Origin: Entrophospora sp. SA101 | Lineage: Eukaryota; Glomeromycota; Glomeromycetes; Entrophosporales; Entrophosporaceae | DNA: 13,082 bases | Direction of reading: 5' to 3' | Assembly: GCA_958430865.1 (NCBI GenBank) | Contig: CAUDNR010000671.1 | Coordinates: 5,897 to 18,978, forward strand | Shown: piece by piece, positions 1-8,817 of the stretch | How the letters are laid out: every line of letters starts with the position of its first letter | How positions within the stretch are numbered: position 1 is the stretch's first letter | The notes under the pieces: generated by a model | What the model was told of the DNA's origin: nothing | Seen by the model: only the letters and a program-made list of their open reading frames with translations | The model's database searches: none | Made by a program: the position numbers and the translations under genes

Positions 1-320
1 GATGCCTTTGGGATATAGTTAGTTAAATAACCTAGGGATCTTTTATCCAGGTGAGTAGGCCATAAGATAAAAGAAATTTTGACTACAAGTCAGCAAGTAG
101 GCTGTGTGTTGAATGTAAATTAACCTATTAAATAGGAAACTGGGATTGCACACTTGCAATAAATATCCAAATGGGATACAAGTTTAAAACCAATTGGTTA
201 GAGAAATGGACTGATAATATGTACCAAAAATTGTAAGTTTCACTTGTTTATATTTGCTTTACTTTTGACTTCTTTTACCCTTGTTTGTCATGATAGATTT
301 ATTAATCTTTTGGTTTATAG
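1..320. other. Non-coding AT-rich stretch, no gene seen
   Basis: No convincing coding sequence is visible on either strand. A good splice-donor-like string (GTGAGT at about 52-57) follows a short open stretch, but the reading frames before it are closed by stops, so I do not call an exon. I specifically looked here for the missing SYF1 5' exons (the conserved tract just before the ARDVFEEGI block) and did not find them. Confidence 0.5.
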
Positions 321-637
321 CATAACATGCTTTCAAATGCCAAAAAATGTATTGAATGATACAAATGCCAGTGAATATCAATACAGAAGCTGGTTTGTTA
401 ATTTATTGATGGAGGAATTGTTTTTAGATCTGGTCAAACTTAAGTTGAATACTTGATTGAATTTTTGTTTTATAAGGTTTACCACTTCATACCTTAATAT
501 GAATATTGTTATATATAGTTTATTTTAATAGTGGAGAAATTGATAATGAACAAAGAAAAATGCAAAGAGAGTTGACAGCACCACAAAAAGATTGTTCTGG
601 AGGGTGGTATCATGATGGAATATTGACAATATATATA
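321..637 (+). pseudogene. Possible broken gene fragment of unknown family
   Basis: Two short open stretches look more protein-like than their surroundings. The first (about 321-450) follows a TTTATAG acceptor-like site, has an ATG at 337 and encodes a segment containing ASEYQYRSWFVNLLMEELFL. The second (about 530-637) follows TTTTAATAG and encodes SGEIDNEQRKMQ and then GGWYHDGILTI. They are separated by about 90 bases that could be an intron, although no strong donor is visible. The second stretch ends exactly where a pogo-like transposon terminus starts (638), as if the gene were cut there. The pattern (hydrophobic helix, GE, basic residues, then DGIL) loosely recalls nuclease-like proteins of expanded families in mycorrhizal fungi. 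That is a guess from general look only. It could equally be spurious, or lie within the large 5' intron of SYF1. Confidence 0.22.
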
Positions 638-758
638 CAGTCAAGCCTCATTTCAACAAATCTTGTTTCAATGAATTTTTGTTTCAACGAAGTTTGGTCT
701 GGTCCCCCTTTTTTTATTAATTAAAAATTTTTGTTTCAACAAATTTTATATATATATA
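638..758. mobile_element. Terminal part of a pogo/Tigger-like DNA transposon (left segment)
   Basis: The segment starts with CAGTCAAGCCTC directly after a TA dinucleotide (636-637), as pogo-like Tc1/mariner-superfamily elements do. It carries repeated copies of a TTTCAACRAA-type motif (about 650-690 and 730-745) and GGTCTGGTCCCC at about 693-706. Repeated, evolving subterminal motifs of the TTNNAACGAA kind are typical of pogo/Tigger ends. No transposase is visible, and the opposite terminus (reverse complement of the start) was not found in the window. The element is interrupted by the Tc1-like insertion at 759, and a related motif (GTTACAACGAA) resumes at about 2011. Confidence 0.5.
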
Positions 759-2000
759 CAGTGTGATTCAAAAAAAATGGTGGTCACAAAAATATTATGA
801 TTACATAACATAATTAAATAAAAATATATTCATTTGAAAGCTGATATTCTATTTTATTAAATAATAAGGAATTAATAAGAAATTCTGTCACCATTTTTTT
901 TTAAAACTAATTCATATCTTCTTTTCATAGACATAATAATATTTTTAACCATCTCCTGGGGAATTTTCTCCCATTCTTCTACCATAAATCACTTCAATTC
1001 ATCAACATTTCTAGGCATCCTTTTTTCAACATTATTCTTCATAATGTACCACATATTCTCTATTGGATTGAGGTCAGGACTGTTGGATGGCCAGTTAATC
1101 GTATTAATCTTATTTTCAGCAATGAAATCTTTGCAACACGTGCTTTGGATCATTGTCCTGTTGCAAACACCAGCTTCTACCATGCAACCTTCACACAGCA
1201 GGCAAAAGCTGAGTCTGCAATATGTTGATGTAATAAAGCCCATCCATAATATCAGTAAAACAAAATAATGGCATTTTACCTTTTAATGAAATCCATTACT
1301 TTTTGCCATGATTTCAGCAATCTGCGAACTGGTCTTTGTCCATCTTTGTGCCATCTACGAATTTTGTTACAAAAAATATCAAATGCTGTCTCATCTGTAA
1401 AGATTGTATGGCTCCAATCATCATTCAAATGAGCTTGTGCCCATGCTATTCAGGCTTCAAAGTGATGAGTGGTTAGCATTGGAGTTCCAATGGGCACAGA
1501 ACTTCTGTAACCTTTTTTTTTATGTGTTGCCAAACAGTAGGTTGTGAAATAGACACATTATGTGTTACTTGGAGTTTAATTGCAAGTTTGTGTGTCGAAA
1601 TAGCAGTATTATGACAAACAACTTGCCTGATGGAATGTGACAGATTTTGTGTAACCTTTGATGGATGACCATTCCCACCTTTATGTTCAATAGAACCAGT
1701 TTCTTTTAGTTTTTTTTAAGTTGTTCTTGAGGGATGTTTGTTTTTCATATATTTCTTTTGGTGAATGGATACCATTCATCCAAAAATGAAAAATAGTTTT
1801 ACGTTGTGCTTCTAATTTGCATTAACCATTTTTTACAAAGCTTAAAAGTTAAAAGGTAAAGAAAAGACAATGTAATAACATACACGAATATTGATTATCA
1901 TGTAAACAATCATATCCAATCATATTTATCATATAAGTAAACGGTAAATTTTTTTAACAGGTTCAAAATAAGCAACCACCATTTTTTTTGAATCACACTG
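759..2000 (-). mobile_element. Tc1-like (Tc1/mariner, DD34E-type) transposon, degenerate
   Basis: The ends are near-perfect inverted repeats: CAGTGTGATTC, an A-run and TGGTGGT at the left, and the reverse complement ending GAATCACACTG at 2000 on the right. The element is about 1.24 kb, a usual size for the family. The left flank is TA (757-758), but the right flank is TT, so one copy of the TA target duplication has probably mutated. The transposase reads on the minus strand. The interior has the three catalytic motifs in the right order, about IFTDE (1390-1408), QDNDPKH (about 1145-1165) and WPSNSPDLNPIE (about 1055-1095), but they lie in different frames with several stops. It is dead. The right half (about 1640-1800) would encode the DNA-binding region. 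Confidence 0.88.
989..1840 (-). pseudogene. Tc1-like transposase pseudogene
   Basis: Minus-strand remnant of a Tc1/mariner-type DDE transposase, the enzyme that cuts and rejoins the element ends. The best preserved piece is the C-terminal third (989-about 1130): WPSNSPDLNPIENMW followed by MKNNVEKRMPRNVDELK, matching the typical family C-terminus with its catalytic Glu in NPIE. Upstream, QDNDPKH holds the second catalytic Asp, but a 7-base loss straight after it, relative to the sister copy at 9611-10149, shifts the frame. The first Asp (IFTDE) and the helix-turn-helix part are separated by further stops and frameshifts. No functional protein can be made. Confidence 0.85.
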
Positions 2001-2142
2001 TTTATATTGTGTTACAACGAATTTTTTTGGTGGGATTTTTGTAGCATGGTGGACATTCCTTTTATATTATTTATATTTTTTTTATGTGTATGAGAACAAG
2101 TTTATTTAATATCATATTATTTTTCCATTATATTATTGTCAG
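2001..2142. other. Remnant of pogo-like element and end of the SYF1 upstream intron
   Basis: After the Tc1-like right end, GTTACAACGAA and GGTGGGATTTTT resemble the subterminal motifs at 650-750. This supports one older element split by the insertion. The rest is T-rich and ends in a clean acceptor, TTATTGTCAG, at 2142 immediately before the first recognised SYF1 exon. No coding sequence is seen. Confidence 0.45.
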
Positions 2143-4533
2143 GCACGAGATGTTTTTGAAGAAGGTATAAAGAATGTGATGACAGTAAGAGATTTCACGC
2201 AGATATTTGATACTTATGCACAGTTTGAAGAGACAATAATGGAAACAAAAATGCAAGAAGCAGCAACTCGCGCAGAAAATAATGATGATGATCCTGAAGA
2301 AGATTTAGAATTGGATCTTAGACTTTTGAGATTTGAGCAATTGATGGATCGTAGACCATTTTTGGTAAATGATGTACTTTTACGACAAAATCCTAATAAT
2401 GTTCATGAATGGGAAAAAAGGGTTTCATTGTGGAAAGACAATAAAGAACAGGTGTGTCAAAAAAAATCAAAGTAATTAAATTTGATCATAAATTCCAAAA
2501 AAAAAAAAAAAAAATTAATTAATTAATTAAATTTTGTAATGCAAACTTACAATAGATTGTTGAAACATATAACAAGGCAATTTTAACAATTAATCCTAAA
2601 AAAGCCACAGGAAAATTGCATGAGTTGTGGGTTAACTTTGCTAAATTTTATGAAGAAAATGGTGATATAGAAAGTGCTAGAATAATATTTGAAAAAGGGA
2701 CTCATGTTGACTTTAAAAATGTAAATGATTTAGCAACGTTATGGTGTGAGTATGCTGAAATGGAATTACGGAATGAGAATTATGATAAAGCAATTGAGGT
2801 TATGGGCCATGCTACAATTCCTCCCCGTAATCCAAATGTAGACTTTCGTGATGAGGTAAATATTATAAATAATATTGCATTAGTATCGATGATCATAATG
2901 TTATTATTATTGTTTATTATTTTTATTTATGTATATTTATGTATTTGTATATGTGTGTGTGTGTATATATATAGAGTTTATCAGTACAATCACGTGTTTT
3001 TAAATCGATTAAACTTTGGTCATTCTATGTTGACCTTGAAGAGAGTATTGGTACGATAGTATCAACAAGAGCAGTATATGATCGAATGTTGGAATTGAAG
3101 ATCGCGACACCACAAATTGTAATCAATTATGCAGCTTTTTTGGAAGAGAACAATTATTTTGAAGAAAGTTATAAAGTGGGTTAATAAATATATTATATAA
3201 TTTCATTATATTTAATAATTTAATAAATTTTACAATCATTTAATAATTAAAAGATATATGAACGTGGTATTGAATTATTCAATTATCCGATTGCATTTGA
3301 GATTTGGAATTTATATTTGACCAAATTTGTTGCCCGATATGTAAGTATTTTCTTTAATGAATATTTTCACGAATTTACTCATACTCGCTCACTTATAATA
3401 TACGCACACACATATATAGAAAGGTTCCAAATTAGAGCGAGCAAGAGATTTATTTGAACAGGCTCTTGAGAAATGTCCACCAAAACATGCAAAAACATTA
3501 TATCTTATGTATGGTAAATTAGAGGAGGACTATGGATTGGCAAGACATGCAATGCGAATTTATGATCGAGCAACAAATGCAGTTGCTGATGAAGATCGTT
3601 TTGAGGTATATTGTTTTATTAATTCACTTACATTATATTGATATTCGTTAATTTCATATTTATTCATATTATATTTATTTATTCATTTTATTTATTTGTT
3701 CGTTCATTTATAGGTCTTCAATTTTTATATTGCCAAAGCAAGTTCAAACTTTGGTATTACTTATACGCGAGAATTGTATGAACGTGCCATTGAAGTATTA
3801 CCTGATAGGGAAGCAAAAGATATGTGTTTGAAATATGCAGAGGTTGAATGTAAATTGGGAGAAATTGATAGAGCAAGAGCTATATATGCTCATGCATCAC
3901 AATTTTGTGATCCTAGAGTAATTATTGCAATATATATTTATTTGATATTGATATTATATGTGTGCATAATTCTTACAATAAATAATAATTTTTAGACAGT
4001 GCCATCATTTTGGCAACTTTGGCATGATTTTGAGGTTAAGCATGGAAATGAAGATACATTCAAAGAAATGTTGAGGATTAAACGTAGTGTACAAGCTCAA
4101 TATAATACAGAAGTATGTGAGAGAAACGTGTGTGTGTACATACACATAAATATAAATATAAATATATAAAATATTCTCACACATCATTATTCTAGGTTAA
4201 CTTTATATCGGCTCAAATTCTTGCTACTCGTCAAGCTCATCAAAACACAAAAGATAAACCATCCAACACAGAAGCAGATGATCATTCTACTACTACACTT
4301 GACCCAATGAAATTAGCAGAAAAAGAAGCTCTTCTTGAAAGCAATTTTACAAGAGCCGTTGCTTTTGTTTCGTATGTATTTTAACACTATCATAATAATC
4401 ATAAATAAATAAATGTTTGCTTACATTACTATTATTGTGTAGATCTTCGACAACTTTAGAAGATGATGAATCCATTTCTAAACAACTTGCGAATCCTGAT
4501 GAAATTACTATGGATGATGATGATGATTTATAA
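2143..4533 (+). CDS. SYF1: Pre-mRNA-splicing factor SYF1 (XAB2 homologue), 5' part missing
   Basis: SYF1 is a HAT (half-a-TPR) repeat scaffold of the Prp19/NineTeen complex, needed in the nucleus for spliceosome activation; the animal orthologue XAB2 also acts in transcription-coupled repair. Exons, all in phase: 2143-2451, 2556-2855, 2975-3175, 3254-3340, 3420-3605, 3714-3917, 3996-4112, 4196-4371 and 4443-4533 (stop TAA), giving 556 codons. Hallmarks in order are [116 protein letters not shown] and [19 protein letters not shown]. The tail is acidic (MDDDDDL), as in the animal protein. The eight introns are 71-119 bp with GT-AG borders. Compared with XAB2 (about 855 aa) the first roughly 300 residues are absent from the window. 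They may lie upstream, behind an intron swollen by transposons, or may be lost. Confidence 0.94.
2856..2974 (+). repeat. Intron with GT/TA microsatellite in SYF1
   Basis: This intron of SYF1 starts with GTAAATATT and ends in ATATATAG. It contains a short GT repeat (about 2953-2964) running into TA just before the acceptor. The preceding intron (2452-2555) similarly holds an A-run of about 18 followed by repeated TTAA (about 2498-2530). Both are simple sequence with no coding value, but they break the gene into short open stretches. Confidence 0.7.
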
Positions 4534-4583
4534 ATACACTTAAAGATTACTCTTTAATAGATTCAGATAATAACAATATTATT

Positions 4584-4589
4584 AATAAA
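4584..4589 (+). terminator. Candidate poly(A) signal of SYF1
   Basis: AATAAA sits 51 bases downstream of the SYF1 stop codon in a U-rich setting (TGTTTTTTGTATTC follows). Position and sequence fit a cleavage/polyadenylation signal. In such AT-rich DNA the hexamer also arises by chance. Confidence 0.4.
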
Positions 4590-4860
4590 TGTTTTTTGTA
4601 TTCAAAATGAAATTTATCAATTGTTTTTAATCGATACAACATATTATTAATTAAGCTTAAGTGTCAGATTTATGCAAAACAGAGATCATTTTTCTTTGTC
4701 ACTCTGCAAGCTGTTATTAATCATTCTGAGTACAGTTCTGATGTTTGAATTTTCAATAGTAAGTTTTATATATATAAATACTAAATAGGCCTTGAATATC
4801 AATGCAATAAATAAAAAAAATCGAAACAATAATGCCTACAAAGATTGACTAATTAATGAA

Positions 4861-4915
4861 ATTTTGATCATCTATATTTTGATCATCTATTATTTTGATC
4901 ATCTATTATTTTGAT
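4861..4915. repeat. Tandem repeat, unit ATTTTGATCATCTAT(T), about 3.6 copies
   Basis: Three near-identical 15-16 base units begin at 4861, 4876 and 4892, followed by a partial ATTTTGATTTT. Each unit carries the palindrome TGATCA. The array lies in the spacer and overlaps no gene. It is a minisatellite with no evident function. Confidence 0.85.
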
Positions 4916-5266
4916 TTTCGAAGTATTTATTTTTCGGATACCAAAATTGGTCTATCATAAAATTTGTTGTTGTTATCCATATCAGCGTTGATCATCAAAT
5001 AACAATAAGGGAATTCCGGAATTAGGATAAGCCTGATTTGGAAAATAAATTAAATAAATAAAACGCAATCATTGAAATCAAACATATTTATAACTATTTT
5101 AGCTAGTCTGTCGATCCTTCATTATTTAAATGAATGAATCATTTTATTTTTATTTTCAAACGCGTGTATAACAAGTTATCCACGTTTATTGAAAAAAAAT
5201 TTTTGAAAGAAAAAAAATTACATAAATATAAATCGTATACATTCTTTAATTAAATTCATATATATA

Positions 5267-5288
5267 TTTTTTTTTTTTTAAAAAAAAA
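5267..5288. promoter_or_regulatory. Poly(T)-poly(A) tract upstream of NAD kinase
   Basis: Thirteen T followed by nine A, about 80 bases before the NAD kinase start codon. Long dA:dT tracts often mark nucleosome-depleted promoters in fungi. The role here is inferred from position only, and similar runs occur elsewhere in this AT-rich DNA. Confidence 0.3.
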
Positions 5289-5369
5289 GTCACTGGTTGA
5301 CAAACCCAAATTTTTTCCTCGTAAATATATCAATATCAATATAATAATTATTTTTAACTTTCTTTAAAA

Positions 5370-7859
5370 ATGAAGGGTTCAACTAAAAATAGCAATAATA
5401 ATAATTCGGTTTCACATAAAGGGAAAAAAAATTCTCTTCAATATAAAGGAAGTCAAAAAAGCAAGAGCAACAACAAGGACAGCATTAATAATAAAATCAC
5501 CAGCATTGGGAATAATAATGATAATCTCGTTATTACAACGACAACAACAATTGTGGATAGTATTAAAATGACTAATGCTAACACAAATGCTGACGTTGAT
5601 TCCAATGTTAATAATATTGATATTGAACATAATAAATTTTTTCCGCCATCTTTTACAAAAAATAAATCTCCACCTAAGTTTAATAAAAACTTATTGAAAA
5701 TTCCATCAACTAAATTACCAACTCCTTCGATAACACCAAAATCTCCTTGTTTTGTTCATTCTTATTTAAATGATTCGTTACTTTCCACACCTTTATCTGA
5801 AATTATTACTAGGTGTGATAATAACGAACCAACTGATTATTCTGAATTGGCTGAAACTGCTGTTGGCGTAAGAGAAATCGCTAAAAGATTAGGTAATAAT
5901 AAATTTTATTTTTAATAGTTAATTTAAATTTATTCATCTAAATTAATTAATTAATTATTTTAATTATTAGGTCAAGCACGTATTCAAAGTCCAATGAAGA
6001 CAGTAATGATTGTAACAAAACCAGGTGATGATAAACTAATTGGCTTGACACGTGAATTAGCAATGCATTTAATTTCTACTCCAAGATTTGGTAAAGACCA
6101 TGGTGTCACAGTATATGTTGATAAATCTTTAAAAGATATGAAAAAATTTGATTTCGAGGAAATGCTAAAAACTTCTCATTTGGCCAAAGATTATTTGAAA
6201 TTTTGGACAAATGAATTATGTGCTACTAGGCCTGAAATTTTTAACTTTGTATTGACGGTAATTTTATTTTAACATTATTAATTGATGAATTAATTGATGA
6301 ATTGATATTAACATACTAATTCATTCATTCCATTCATTTCAAATTTGTTTATTAATAAACAGTTAGGTGGTGATGGCACAGTGTTGTATACATCTTGGTT
6401 ATTCCAAAAAGTTGTTCCTCCCGTTTTACCATTTCATTTGGGATCTTTAGGATTCTTAACAAATTTCGATTTTCAAGATTATAAAAACCATTTAACAAAT
6501 GTTATGGAAAAAGGAATACGTGTAAACTTACGTATGAGATTCACTTGTACAGTTTACAGAAATGTAATAAATAACAAAAGCAAAAGAAAAAACAAAAAGA
6601 TTGATAACAGTAATAATAATAATAATGACAACGAGAAAAGTATTCATGAACATTCTTTAACATTTCAACCATCTGAAACCTTTGAAATTTTAAACGATTT
6701 GGTTGTAGATCGTGGTGCTGGTCCTTATATGAGTTTATTAGAATTATTTGGTAAATAAATTAACATCATCATCATTTTTATTTTATTTTTAGATTATTAG
6801 TAAAGCTTGATTAATGTTACAAGTAATATAACTTTTATGTTACATCTTCTTGTTTATTATTATTATTAGGTGATGATGAACATTTGACAACTGTACAAGC
6901 TGATGGCTTGGTTATTTCAACACCTACAGGGTCTACTGCTTATTCCGTTTCAGCTGGTGGATCCTTGGTGCATCCTGAAATTTCTGCTTTATTAATGACA
7001 CCTATTTGTCCACATACATTATCTTTTCGACCAATGTTATTGCCCGATTCAATGGAATTAAAGATATACGTTCCGTTCAATAGTCGTAATACTTCTTGGG
7101 CTAGTTTTGATGGTAGAAATAGAGTTGAGTTAAAGCGTAAGTTATATGTGTGTGTGTGTGTGTGTTATTTAATATAATTGTAAAATTATTAACACAAATA
7201 AATAAATAACCAAATATCTATTTATAGAAGGAGATTACATAAAAGTTACACCATCAAAATTTCCATTCCCTACCGTATGTTTAAAATCTCAATCACAAGA
7301 TTGGTTTACCTCAATATCAAGATGTTTAAAATGGAATGAACGTGAACTTCAAAAGGGCTTTGTTGTAGTTGAAGAAGAAGAAACATCATCAGATGAAGAT
7401 GAGAGTGTTTATTTTGATGAGGAAGATGAAGAACCAGAAGAAATGGAATTATCATCATCATCATCATCATCATCATTATCATTATCATCATCATCGTCAT
7501 CATCATCATCGCCATCATCATCATCGCCTCCTTCATCTCCTATAGAGGATAATAATAAAGTTAAATTTTATGATCGAGAACAATTTAAAGAATCATTTAA
7601 TAATAGTAACAACGACAATCAAATCAACATCATCAACGATGATAAAAACAACGATAATGATTTTATTTTTTCAATAAATGATAATGATAATGAACCAACA
7701 AAAATCGATAAAAATAACGAAAAAAATTATTATTCATCATCCACGACAACAATTGTACTCGCCAACAATTCAACTAATATTAATAATGAGGAAGAGTGGA
7801 AAGTTGTTACTCGTGGTAGAAATGGTAGAAATGGCAGAAATAAGAAAAAAATGATATAA
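5370..7859 (+). CDS. UTR1: NAD kinase (ATP-NAD kinase, fungal Utr1/NADK type)
   Basis: The enzyme phosphorylates NAD(H) with ATP to NADP(H), the source of cellular NADPH, and is probably cytosolic (no obvious targeting signal). Exons: 5370-5892, 5971-6257, 6363-6750, 6870-7136 and 7228-7859; 698 aa, phases consistent across all four introns (78-119 bp). An in-frame TAA at 5355-5357 supports the ATG at 5370. Residues 1-130 are Asn/Ser/Lys-rich. The core then shows LGGDGT at 271-276 (catalytic Asp274), PPVLPFHLGSLGFLTNF, NDLVVDRG from 381, ADGLVISTPTGSTAYS (410-425), TPICPHTLSFRP and SFDGRN. The NE/D motif is Asn-Asp here. A Lys/Asn-rich insert (about 340-367) interrupts the core where the human enzyme also has a variable loop. 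After the core (about residue 545) come an acidic stretch, a Ser run from 564, an Asn/Asp-rich region and a basic end (KVVTRGRNGR). Pos5-type mitochondrial kinase is less likely. Confidence 0.96.
7147..7164. repeat. GT microsatellite in NAD kinase intron 4
   Basis: About nine TG units start roughly 10 bases after the GTAAGT donor of the fourth NAD kinase intron (7137-7227). It is simple sequence of probably variable length, close enough to the 5' splice site to be of interest. Confidence 0.8.
7450..7535 (+). repeat. Coding TCA/TCG trinucleotide tract (poly-Ser)
   Basis: An imperfect TCA repeat within the last NAD kinase exon encodes a run of about 27 Ser with a few Leu and Pro, from residue 564. 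The repeat is a whole number of codons, so length changes keep the frame. Its complement gives a meaningless Met-rich reading on the minus strand. Confidence 0.85.
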
Positions 7860-8306
7860 TTTAATTAATTAAAATATATTACACATACACACCACACCAT
7901 ACCACACACTCAAATAGATTGTTTTGTATTATATTCATGTAAACGATAATTTGAAGTTTTAGATTTTACATTGGTTATTTTAGATTATTTATTTTATTTC
8001 TATGTTTGATATACACGCACGTATATTTTAATTTATTCATATTGTAAAATGTCAGTCATTCAATATTTTTATTTATAGAGCATTTTTCTTTAAATATAAA
8101 CTTTTTTTCTTTAAATATAAACTTTTTTTTCTTTTTTAAATATTAACTTTTTTCTTTAAATATTTATTTATTTAATTTATAATTTTTTCAACTTGTAGAT
8201 ATTTGCTTGTATATTATTATTTTTCTAATAAAGAAATTTCTAATGTCACAAATACATTTTTGTCCTCTTAGGTAAAATTGAATTGAATAAAATTAACATC
8301 AAACTT
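7860..8306. other. NAD kinase 3' flank with T-rich tandem repeat
   Basis: AT-rich non-coding sequence after the NAD kinase stop. It holds a degenerate tandem repeat at 8083-8165 built on TTTTTCTTTAAATATAAAC, and AATAAA at 8227-8232, a possible poly(A) signal about 370 bases after the stop. No gene is seen. Confidence 0.55.
8083..8165. repeat. Degenerate tandem repeat, unit about TTTTTCTTTAAATATAAAC
   Basis: Four imperfect copies of a 20-22 base unit (TTTTTCTTTAAATATAAAC) in the 3' flank of the NAD kinase. T-run length varies between copies, as expected of slippage. Confidence 0.75.
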
Positions 8307-8606
8307 CTACACACCTTTTTTTAGCAATTCAAAATAACTATTTATTGGTTTATAAAAAAAATAACTACTTTTCTTACACAAAGGAAATTGAATTTGGAGT
8401 AATGTAGCAAGTACAATGTCTTGTAGGAAAGTAGCACTTTTAAAAACAACTGAAATCGAAGTTGTAAAATTCTCGAGCAGATCTTTACAAACCTTGTCAA
8501 GAATTTGAATATGGCGAAACAAAAATAAAATTTCAATATGTTTTTTAAAGTATTTGGGAAATTCTCCCCAAGTTGAGAGTAAGTATAGCCGGAATTTGTC
8601 TAACAT
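8307..8606 (-). CDS. Hypothetical 99-aa reading frame, doubtful
   Basis: An open frame starting at ATG 8606 (immediately preceded by an in-frame TAA) with a mixed, fairly helical composition: MLDKFRLYLLSTWGEFPKYF at the start, then ILDKVCKDLLENF and TFLQDIVLATLLQIQFPL, ending LLKKGV. The composition is less biased than random AT-rich frames, so it may be a small gene or an exon remnant. I recognise no family. A second, overlapping frame in the same strand is a shadow. No splice partner was found upstream, where the sequence (8610-8820) is closed. Confidence 0.2.
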   Translation of the reverse strand: MLDKFRLYLLSTWGEFPKYFKKHIEILFLFRHIQILDKVCKDLLENFTTSISVVFKSATFLQDIVLATLLQIQFPLCKKSSYFFYKPINSYFELLKKGV

Positions 8607-8742
8607 TTAGGATGGAGGATCTGACAGGCTTTTAGTGTCTCCTTCCGATCAGAGAATAAAACGATGGGGAATATTCGAGAAACTAGTTTCGCTTGATACT
8701 TGCCTTAAGTATAAATTTTATAAATAGTTCTCTTCCATCGTT

Positions 8743-8817
8743 TGACTGCGTTGGATGTTGTTGACCATCTTAAACTATTAAACGACCTTGAAATGTGGAG
8801 TGTTGTAGTTCGATTCT
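8743..8817 (+). repeat. tRNA-like A-box/B-box pair, candidate SINE or tRNA relic
   Basis: TGACTGCGTTGG (8743-8754) resembles the RNA polymerase III A box (TGGCTCAGTTGG type), and AGTTCGATTCT (8807-8817) resembles the B box (GGTTCGAANCC). They are 52 bases apart on the same strand, which is acceptable for a tRNA with a long variable arm or a tRNA-derived SINE. The acceptor and T stems pair poorly, so it is not a functional tRNA. A 9-base inverted repeat (AAACGATGG at 8659 and CCATCGTTT at 8735) lies just upstream. Confidence 0.25.

Larger units (their letters stand above)
4534..5369. other. SYF1-NAD kinase spacer: 3' UTR, tandem repeat, upstream region
   Basis: An 836-bp AT-rich gap between two genes on the same strand. 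AATAAA at 4584-4589, 51 bases after the SYF1 stop, is a candidate poly(A) signal. A short tandem repeat lies at 4861-4915. The region before the NAD kinase has a 13-T/9-A tract (5267-5288), which is plausibly nucleosome-excluding promoter sequence as in other fungi, but this is inference. No open reading frame is convincing. Confidence 0.6.

Noticed and set aside
1044..1268. Plus-strand reading frame in the Tc1-like element
   Set aside because: It is the complement of the minus-strand transposase remnant and has no motif of its own.
4005..4187. Minus-strand 60-codon frame
   Set aside because: It is antisense to a SYF1 exon and the following intron with a TA-rich tract.
4861..4915. CRISPR-like array
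   Set aside because: The units are contiguous 15-16 base tandem copies without spacers, and the genome is eukaryotic.
5412..5630. Minus-strand 72-codon frame within NAD kinase exon 1
   Set aside because: It overlaps a well-supported coding exon and owes its openness to the Asn-rich AAT/AAC codons.
7306..7536. Minus-strand Met-rich open reading frame
   Set aside because: It is the antisense of the poly-Ser (TCA) tract in the NAD kinase last exon; ATG repeats come from the complement of TCA repeats.
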